NCBI GenBank assembly: GCA_017380955.1
Contig: JAFOCZ010000059.1
Coordinates: 1 to 18,991, forward strand
Source of the DNA: Alistipes sp.
GTDB lineage: Bacteria; Bacteroidota; Bacteroidia; Bacteroidales; Rikenellaceae
Length of the DNA stretch: 18,991 bases
Direction: 5' to 3'
In this document: piece by piece, positions 13,881-18,991 of the stretch
How the letters are laid out: the number at the start of each line of letters is the position of its first letter
Position numbering within the stretch: position 1 is the stretch's first letter
Made by a program: the position numbers and the translations under genes
Notes under the pieces: generated by a model
Seen by the model: the letters and a program-made list of their open reading frames with translations, nothing else
Database searches by the model: none
Told to the model about the DNA's origin: nothing

Positions 13881-15455
13881 TTAGTTACGGGTGCTGATAA
13901 TCTGGAGAACCAACTTGATGAAGATCAAATCCTGCTGGCTTAACTCGCCACCTTCCTCGCCACCTTCCTCGTCGCCGTATGAGTCGTCACCCTCCTCATC
14001 GCCGTATGAGTCATCGCCTTCGCCTTCGCCCTCGTCGCCATTCTCTGGCTCGCTCTCAGAAGAGTTTGTGAAACTATCTGGATTAGGGTTGCCAGTAGGG
14101 GTGAATTTATTTTCTGATACCCAGTTGCTCCAGCCTGTTGCCTGGTCGAACTTCAAAGATGGATATGCCTGATTCCAACCATACTTATTCCAAACTGTTG
14201 CGTCAGTAATAGCAACACCCATAGAGAGATTCATACCATAGAGGTTGTTGCTGAGCGCTTTGAAAACGATAGCCTCGTTGAAAGCACGATTCAAGCGGCT
14301 TGCAATAGAGATAAACTTCGAATTGTAGGTGCTTGGATAGTTGGTAGCAGCGAGAATCTCAGCAAAGTTGAGAAGATCGAAGTATGGGTATGGTCTAAAT
14401 GTCAGACCAGCATCATCAGCAACGATGCTTGAGTCATACCAATATATGCTGTTGATTGCCTCCTGGAAAATAAGTGTGAGGAAGGCATCATTAAGATCGA
14501 TATTCTCGTCTTCATTCTCAATACGCTCCTTATTCTCATTTGCAATCTCACCAACCTCAGCCAAAATAGTTGAGAAATCCTTAACAACGCTCAACAACTG
14601 ATCCATCTTGCTGAGGTCTACCAACATCAAATCCAATGGCATACCAGAACCATTCCAGTGAGCCATAGTCTCCTTGCTATAGTTCTCGATAGCCTGCTCA
14701 AAGTTTGTAGAGTTGTTGAGGTTGTAGATGAGTGAGTCGTAGTCGCCACCCATACCTGGAGTAATGTGGCTTGCACCCAAAACATAGTCAGCGCAATCTG
14801 TAAGTTCAGACAAGATCTCTACCATACCCATAAGGCAAGCATCGTAGTAGATCATCTTCATCTTAGTACCAGATTTCTGAATACCCTCTACCAGAGCATT
14901 GAGAGAGAGACCTGGCTGACCATCCATAACGTCGTCATAGATAACGCCGCGGCTTCCTAACACAGGCTCTACGCCACCATCGTCATAAGGAGCCCAAGCA
15001 CCACCGTGGTTCCAGAGAAGAAGGATATACTCGTCAGCAGGGCACTTCTCCTTACTCCAGTTGATGAAGTTGGTCAAGGTCTGTGGGTCGTAGAGTGCGA
15101 GGTCAGAAGAGAGTTCCTCCTCTGGCCAGTACCAACTGATAGGCTCAGAACCTACGATGAAACGCTGTGTGCCGGCAGCACCCTCATCCTTATACTGCTG
15201 AAATGCCTGTGAGAACTTAATCTGACCTGTGAACTTAACACGGTCTGTAGAGCCAGTGAGCAACGCCTCCTGGATGTTTGTAGCCATAAAGTAGTCGAGG
15301 TCACCGCCACCGCAACCATACATCATAATGGTGTAAGTGCTCTCATCCTTTGGCTCCTCAGGAGTTGACTCGATTGTGATGTACTCTTTCTTTACACACG
15401 ACGCAAGAAGAAGCGCTGTGAACATAAGTACAAGTCTTAATGTTGACTTTTTCAT
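13881..15455 (-). CDS. Clostripain-family (C11) cysteine protease, lipoprotein
   Basis: C11 proteases cut after Arg or Lys; relatives include clostripain and Bacteroides fragilis fragipain, which activates the secreted toxin fragilysin. The 524 residues start with a lipoprotein signal (LLAS-Cys20). The core begins TYTIMMYGCGGGDLD (40-54) and carries the catalytic dyad: His150 in LLLWNHGGAW and Cys207 in IYYDACLMGMVE. LGASHITPGMGGDY continues the conserved core. From about residue 455 a low-complexity acidic tail rich in Gly, Asp and Glu contains two exact copies of GDDSYGDEE, then an amphipathic final helix (LSQQDLIFIKLVLQIISTRN). It lies 51 bases after the patatin gene and 19 before the next gene. 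The acidic tail could bind calcium, an activator of clostripain; that is inference. Confidence 0.93.
   Translation of the reverse strand: MKKSTLRLVLMFTALLLASCVKKEYITIESTPEEPKDESTYTIMMYGCGGGDLDYFMATNIQEALLTGSTDRVKFTGQIKFSQAFQQYKDEGAAGTQRFIVGSEPISWYWPEEELSSDLALYDPQTLTNFINWSKEKCPADEYILLLWNHGGAWAPYDDGGVEPVLGSRGVIYDDVMDGQPGLSLNALVEGIQKSGTKMKMIYYDACLMGMVEILSELTDCADYVLGASHITPGMGGDYDSLIYNLNNSTNFEQAIENYSKETMAHWNGSGMPLDLMLVDLSKMDQLLSVVKDFSTILAEVGEIANENKERIENEDENIDLNDAFLTLIFQEAINSIYWYDSSIVADDAGLTFRPYPYFDLLNFAEILAATNYPSTYNSKFISIASRLNRAFNEAIVFKALSNNLYGMNLSMGVAITDATVWNKYGWNQAYPSLKFDQATGWSNWVSENKFTPTGNPNPDSFTNSSESEPENGDEGEGEGDDSYGDEEGDDSYGDEEGGEEGGELSQQDLIFIKLVLQIISTRN
13967..14020 (-). repeat. Two tandem 27-base repeats coding GDDSYGDEE
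   Basis: Positions 13967-13993 and 13994-14020 are near-identical 27-base units (differences only at a few, mostly third-codon, positions) that encode GDDSYGDEE twice in the acidic tail of the C11 protease. Shorter 12-base copies (GGEE coding, 13943-13966) adjoin on the 3' side of the gene. Unit lengths are multiples of three, so copy-number change would keep the frame. Confidence 0.85.
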
Positions 15456-15506
15456 AAAATTGATTGTTAGTTTAATAATGTATAAATAAGTTAATGTTTG
15501 TATCTG

Positions 15507-17903
15507 CTAAAAGTAGTGTCCAAGGTTGAAGTAGAGGTTTACCTTTCTCGATATGTTCGAAGAACTGATATCGAAACTCAGTGGGCCTATCTTCGTGTCG
15601 ATAGAGTATCTGATGCCAGCACCCCACCAGTTCGATGCGTTATAACCATACTGCTGACCCCAAACCAGAGCGTCATTTTCCTTGAAGAAGTTGTTTATGT
15701 CGATACTTGAGCGAGCATAGTTCACAATAGCCGTAATGTAGTGGCTCTTGAAGATACGGGTGCGGATGTCTAACCTCGCAACAGCAACATTGTTGAATGC
15801 CAACGAGATGTTATTCACGCCGATGAACGGAAGTTGCTGGTCGATATATCTGCCCATCTCAGCACCACCAATGACGTTGTTCATAGATGGGTAGGCAGGT
15901 ACAGGACCATCAAACACCGAATTCCAACTCTTCGACGTGCCATTAGATGCTCCCGCGCCAAAGAGGAAACTGCCGTAGAGGTGTGGTGTCATCACAACTC
16001 TATCCTCGATGATAGGTATATAACCCTCTATGCCAAAGACCACAGAGCCATATGCTAAGGTGTTAGTGCCCTTGGAGTTGAAGATCATATCCTTCCACGT
16101 GAAGTCCACCTTACCCAAGATGCCGCGCGTAGGGAAACTTGCCTTGTTGAGGTTGTCGTAGTGGAGATAAGCAAATGAGCCAATGGTGTTCACAGCCTTG
16201 GTGTCCTGGTCGAGAGCCTCGTAATGCTTATACATAACCTTTCGTGGGGTTATGAACTCCACCTCCAAGCCTGCGCCGAGGCTCACGGTGCGTGAGTAGT
16301 TCTCCGAGAGGTATACTCTGAATCGGTGCTGCAAGAACTTCATATTCATCACCAACTCATCCATATCATAAGCGTCAAGTTCCGAATTTCGGAAGTTGTA
16401 GGCGAAGTTTACGCGAGGGTAGAGCATATGACCAAACGATAGGTTGGCATCCACCCACTGGTTACCGCCCAACTTGGTGCTGATATCAGCCTTCAAGCCA
16501 CTCATACGGTTGCTGTTGATACCCATATGCAACAACACCGAAAGCATATCCTCGGAGTCGAATCGCAAGCCTGCGCCAAAGTCGTGGGGAGGATTCTCGA
16601 TAAACTTGAAGTTGAGGATATAACCATCCTCCGAGGTGTGATCCTTGTGGAGGGTGTATGTGATACTTGAGTAGTTACCCGTGCCGTAGTACAACGATAC
16701 CGACTCGTCGATGTCGTTCTTGCAGACACAGTCTCCAACCTTTACGGTGCATCTGCGGCGTACCCACTTCTCGATATCCTTCTCTACGCCCGACATCTCG
16801 ATGCCTGTAATCAACACCTTATCCTTCAGGATATTAATAGCCTTCTTGGTGTTGTGCGACTTTGGAGCGCTATCTGCGGTAGTCGCTGCGTCGAGAATCT
16901 CCTTAAGAGCCTTAAACTCATCCTCCAACTTCGAAGCAGCCTCGTAGCCACTCTCGGTGATGCGTGCCACACTCTCGGCATTGAAACTCAACATACCGAC
17001 GCCCTTCAAGTCGGGGCTTATGAAGATGTCGCAGAGGTTGTGGTAGTTCTCAAACTCCTTATCGGTGATAATCTCCTTCAACTGCTTCACCTGCGAGAAT
17101 AGCGACGATAGGTTGTTAGGGTCGCTCTCCAAGCCGGGAGACATACTCACGCCGATGACATAATCAGCGCCCATAGCCCTACACTGCTCCGCAGGGAAGT
17201 TATTCACCAGACCACCATCGGCATACAACGTCTCGTCAATCTTCACAGGGTCGAACAAGATAGGAATCGCCATAGAGGCCCTCAGCGACTTTGAGAAGAG
17301 ACCCTTGTCCAATATGTCGCCCTTACCATTTAAAACATTCGTGGCGATGCAGAGGAATGGGATAGGCAGGTCGTTGAAGTCTATAGGGTCGGAGTATCCC
17401 ACCGACAACGAGTTGAAGAGGTTGATAAGGTTGTCGCCCGACACAATACCTGAGGGTAGTGAGTTCTTGAACGAGCGTGAACGGATGTCGCTGGCATCAG
17501 CGCCAAACGAGAATGGGATGGTTACCACCTGAGACTTACTCTCCGTCTTCTTGGCATACGATACTCTCTGGCGGTCTACCTGATTGCTGATGAGTCTGTC
17601 CCAGTCTACATTGCTGATGATGTCGAGAATCTCCTCCGACGAGTATCCCAAGGCGTGCATACCGCCCACGATAGATCCCATACTTGTGCCGGCGATGTAG
17701 TCAATAGGAATACCCATCTCCTCGATGTACTTGAGAACACCGATGTGTGCAGCGCCTTTTGCACCACCACCCGACAGAACGAGTCCTACCTTGGGACGCT
17801 CGTTTGCTGCAGGTGTAGTAGTTTGAGGTGTATCCTGTGCAAATGCCACCGATGCGATGGACATAAGCACCACGAAACACACTATCCTCATTATTTTTAC
17901 CAT
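15507..17903 (-). CDS. Patatin-like phospholipase with POTRA and outer-membrane barrel
   Basis: The 798 residues combine a patatin phospholipase domain with an outer-membrane translocator, the layout of type Vd autotransporters such as PlpD. After a signal peptide (VAFA|Q, about residue 22) come GLVLSGGGAKGAAHIGV (40-56, oxyanion loop), GTSMGS with nucleophile Ser74, and YADGGLVNNFP with catalytic Asp229. A POTRA-like segment spans about 355-425 (VLITGIEMSGVEKDIEKWV). The rest is a 16-strand BamA/FhaC-type barrel ending in KVNLYFNLGHYF, with C-terminal Phe as barrel-assembly signal. The lipase may stay attached at the surface or be released. An internal Met at residue 5 is an alternative start. 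The gap to the DUF4252-like gene is 62 bases and no promoter is seen there. Confidence 0.92.
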   Translation of the reverse strand: MVKIMRIVCFVVLMSIASVAFAQDTPQTTTPAANERPKVGLVLSGGGAKGAAHIGVLKYIEEMGIPIDYIAGTSMGSIVGGMHALGYSSEEILDIISNVDWDRLISNQVDRQRVSYAKKTESKSQVVTIPFSFGADASDIRSRSFKNSLPSGIVSGDNLINLFNSLSVGYSDPIDFNDLPIPFLCIATNVLNGKGDILDKGLFSKSLRASMAIPILFDPVKIDETLYADGGLVNNFPAEQCRAMGADYVIGVSMSPGLESDPNNLSSLFSQVKQLKEIITDKEFENYHNLCDIFISPDLKGVGMLSFNAESVARITESGYEAASKLEDEFKALKEILDAATTADSAPKSHNTKKAINILKDKVLITGIEMSGVEKDIEKWVRRRCTVKVGDCVCKNDIDESVSLYYGTGNYSSITYTLHKDHTSEDGYILNFKFIENPPHDFGAGLRFDSEDMLSVLLHMGINSNRMSGLKADISTKLGGNQWVDANLSFGHMLYPRVNFAYNFRNSELDAYDMDELVMNMKFLQHRFRVYLSENYSRTVSLGAGLEVEFITPRKVMYKHYEALDQDTKAVNTIGSFAYLHYDNLNKASFPTRGILGKVDFTWKDMIFNSKGTNTLAYGSVVFGIEGYIPIIEDRVVMTPHLYGSFLFGAGASNGTSKSWNSVFDGPVPAYPSMNNVIGGAEMGRYIDQQLPFIGVNNISLAFNNVAVARLDIRTRIFKSHYITAIVNYARSSIDINNFFKENDALVWGQQYGYNASNWWGAGIRYSIDTKIGPLSFDISSSNISRKVNLYFNLGHYF

Positions 17904-17965
17904 AGTAATACCAGGTGTAAAAGGTTTATCTCTTTATTCAGTAGGGTTTTACGCGGCGTGGAGGA

Positions 17966-18442
17966 TTACAAGTTGTCAATCTTTATCTTGCCTGCCAAGT
18001 GCAGGAACATCTTCGACTCCTTATCCTCCATAATCAGGATAAGATCCGACATAGTTCTCTCATCTACGTTTATATTACCATAACTTGCGAAGTAGGTGTG
18101 ATCCTTCTGGTCATCCTCATCGGTGATATCATCAAGCAGTGTCTTGAAGCCCTCGAACTCCTTGTGCAGAGCGTCGCACGTTGCCTGTGATGCCTCGCTA
18201 TACTCGATGATGTTAATCTTGGTAACACCCTTGGTGAAATCGCTGCCGCTCTCGGCGCTGAGCATCATCTTCACAAGACCCAAGCCTGAGCCTCGCGCCA
18301 CGGTAGTACTCTCCACTCCCTTGGTGTCCTCAAACTTCTTCATTATTGCGTCAATCTTCGCCTGTACAGCGGCTGGGGTTTGCGCAAAGCAAGTTGCCAT
18401 TGTCATCATACACAATGAGACAATCATCAAAAGTTTTCTCAT
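17966..18442 (-). CDS. Exported DUF4252-like protein (158 aa)
   Basis: A signal peptide (MRKLLMIVSLCMMTMATCFA|Q) precedes a small alpha/beta protein. The pattern of a helical start (IDAIMKKFEDTKGVESTTVARG), a middle with NIIEYSEASQATCDALHKEF and an ending with DLILIMEDKESKMFLHLAGKI fits the DUF4252 family of Bacteroidota, small exported proteins of unknown role. The assignment is by eye. Cys18 in the signal region might instead be read as a lipobox (MATC), but the A|Q junction is more typical. It lies 37 bases after the DUF3667-like gene. Nothing indicates an enzyme activity. Confidence 0.75.
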   Translation of the reverse strand: MRKLLMIVSLCMMTMATCFAQTPAAVQAKIDAIMKKFEDTKGVESTTVARGSGLGLVKMMLSAESGSDFTKGVTKINIIEYSEASQATCDALHKEFEGFKTLLDDITDEDDQKDHTYFASYGNINVDERTMSDLILIMEDKESKMFLHLAGKIKIDNL

Positions 18443-18477
18443 AAAATATTATGTGCTAAAATGTTAATTTAAACCAT

Positions 18478-18523
18478 TTCTATGGCTGTGACAAAGCAAG
18501 TTCTATGGCTGTGACAAAGCAAG
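18478..18523. repeat. Perfect 23-base tandem duplication at the 3' end of the membrane-protein gene
   Basis: Bases 18478-18500 and 18501-18523 are identical (TTCTATGGCTGTG, then ACAAAGCAAG). Each copy includes the bases that give the TAG stop in one frame. The unit is not a multiple of three, so the second copy is read in a different frame and changes the end of the protein. Confidence 0.95.
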
Positions 18524-18991
18524 CGACGATGCATATCGCTATGAATATCAACAGCAAGATTGTTGTATAGATGGTGCTTGTAAGCAGCGCCTTCACAAGG
18601 CTCTTAACCCAGGTGCTGGGGTATACCGTGTGGAAGGCAACAGTGAGGTAACTGCAGGTGCTTATGATTACAAACCACTCCATAACATTGATTGGTGGGG
18701 CAATGGTCAGGTGGAGCAAGAAGATGACTATCATTAAGAACTCCAAGAATGCAGTGTAGTGCAGTGCAAAGATGAAGTGGTTGATGCCAGGAATCTTACT
18801 GCGGCGCTGTCCCACACGGATTGAGAATGAGAGGAATGGCACAGTAAGGAGCAGGAGCATAGGAAAATACTCTGCTGTGATGCTCACCATCTTATTCCAT
18901 ACCGTTTTAGTCATCTCGGTCACCTCGCTCGCCGATGCAGATGCCTCAGCCTTGTTGATGCAATAGCATCCCTCTTCATCAGCAACCAAAA
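18480..18991 (-). CDS. DUF3667-like membrane protein, C-terminal part (cut by window edge)
   Basis: The frame is open to the right edge, so the gene begins outside the window; a TTG at 18989 is only a chance start. About 170 residues are seen. A short polar part (with SASASEVTEMTKTVWNK) leads to four or so hydrophobic segments: MLLLLTVPFLSFSI, then HFIFALHYTAFLEFLMIVIFLLHL, then WFVIISTCSYLTVAF, then TTILLLIFIAICIVACFV. The first two, joined by a basic loop (RVGQRRSK), resemble DUF3667 proteins, which usually also carry an N-terminal zinc ribbon. That part would be off-window. The last six residues come from a tandem duplication at 18478-18523. Confidence 0.7.
   Translation of the reverse strand, partial: LVADEEGCYCINKAEASASASEVTEMTKTVWNKMVSITAEYFPMLLLLTVPFLSFSIRVGQRRSKIPGINHFIFALHYTAFLEFLMIVIFLLHLTIAPPINVMEWFVIISTCSYLTVAFHTVYPSTWVKSLVKALLTSTIYTTILLLIFIAICIVACFVTAIELALSQP

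Noticed and set aside
9032..18991. Integrated mobile element or prophage
   Set aside because: No integrase, transposase, phage gene or flanking direct repeat is visible, and codon use looks like that of the rest of the window.

Overview
The window looks like chromosomal DNA of a gut-type member of Bacteroidota, order Bacteroidales; an Alistipes/Rikenellaceae-like genome is my guess, not proven. Reasons: a promoter matching the Bacteroidota form (TTTG, 20 bases, TAnnTTTG) at 282-313, little sign of Shine-Dalgarno sites, many lipoproteins and A|Q signal-peptide junctions, and Bacteroidota families (DUF4252-, DUF3316- and DUF3667-like, C11 protease, patatin fused to an outer-membrane barrel).

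Left part (1-4187): an intrinsic terminator closes something upstream, then a lone lipoprotein gene (355-1131, +) with its own promoter. It converges on the recQ-rsmA pair (-), and the two share a bidirectional hairpin terminator at 1142-1174. Divergent -7 boxes between recQ and lptB start the next unit.

Middle (4288-8749, +): a tightly packed housekeeping operon lptB-aroA-aroC-prmC-recX with gaps of 12 and 1 bases and overlaps of 8 and 19. It covers lipopolysaccharide export, the last two steps to chorismate, release-factor methylation and RecA control. AroC is short and divergent. Downstream (8750-9031) lies a strange spacer: a small hairpin, seven units in strict 10-base register (three ATGGGT units, then four C-rich units that give a G-quadruplex motif on the minus strand), an orphan C-terminal coding remnant and a strong bidirectional terminator.

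Right part (9032-18991, all -): eight genes for envelope or secreted proteins. In transcription order they are a DUF3667-like membrane protein (cut by the window edge), a DUF4252-like protein, a patatin phospholipase with POTRA and outer-membrane barrel, a clostripain-family (C11) lipoprotein protease, a 211-residue exported protein, a DUF3316-like protein, an S41 protease lipoprotein and a 703-residue lipoprotein. No TAnnTTTG box is seen in any gap, so the genes before the hairpin at 11177-11211 look like one unit. By eye, the last protein resembles the pore-forming cytolysin core of the leukocidin/Vibrio cholerae cytolysin family, behind a roughly 280-residue N-terminal region. A pore-forming-toxin-like lipoprotein beside an Arg/Lys-specific type of C11 protease, a second protease and an outer-membrane phospholipase is the best candidate here for an undescribed system. 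The functional link is inference.
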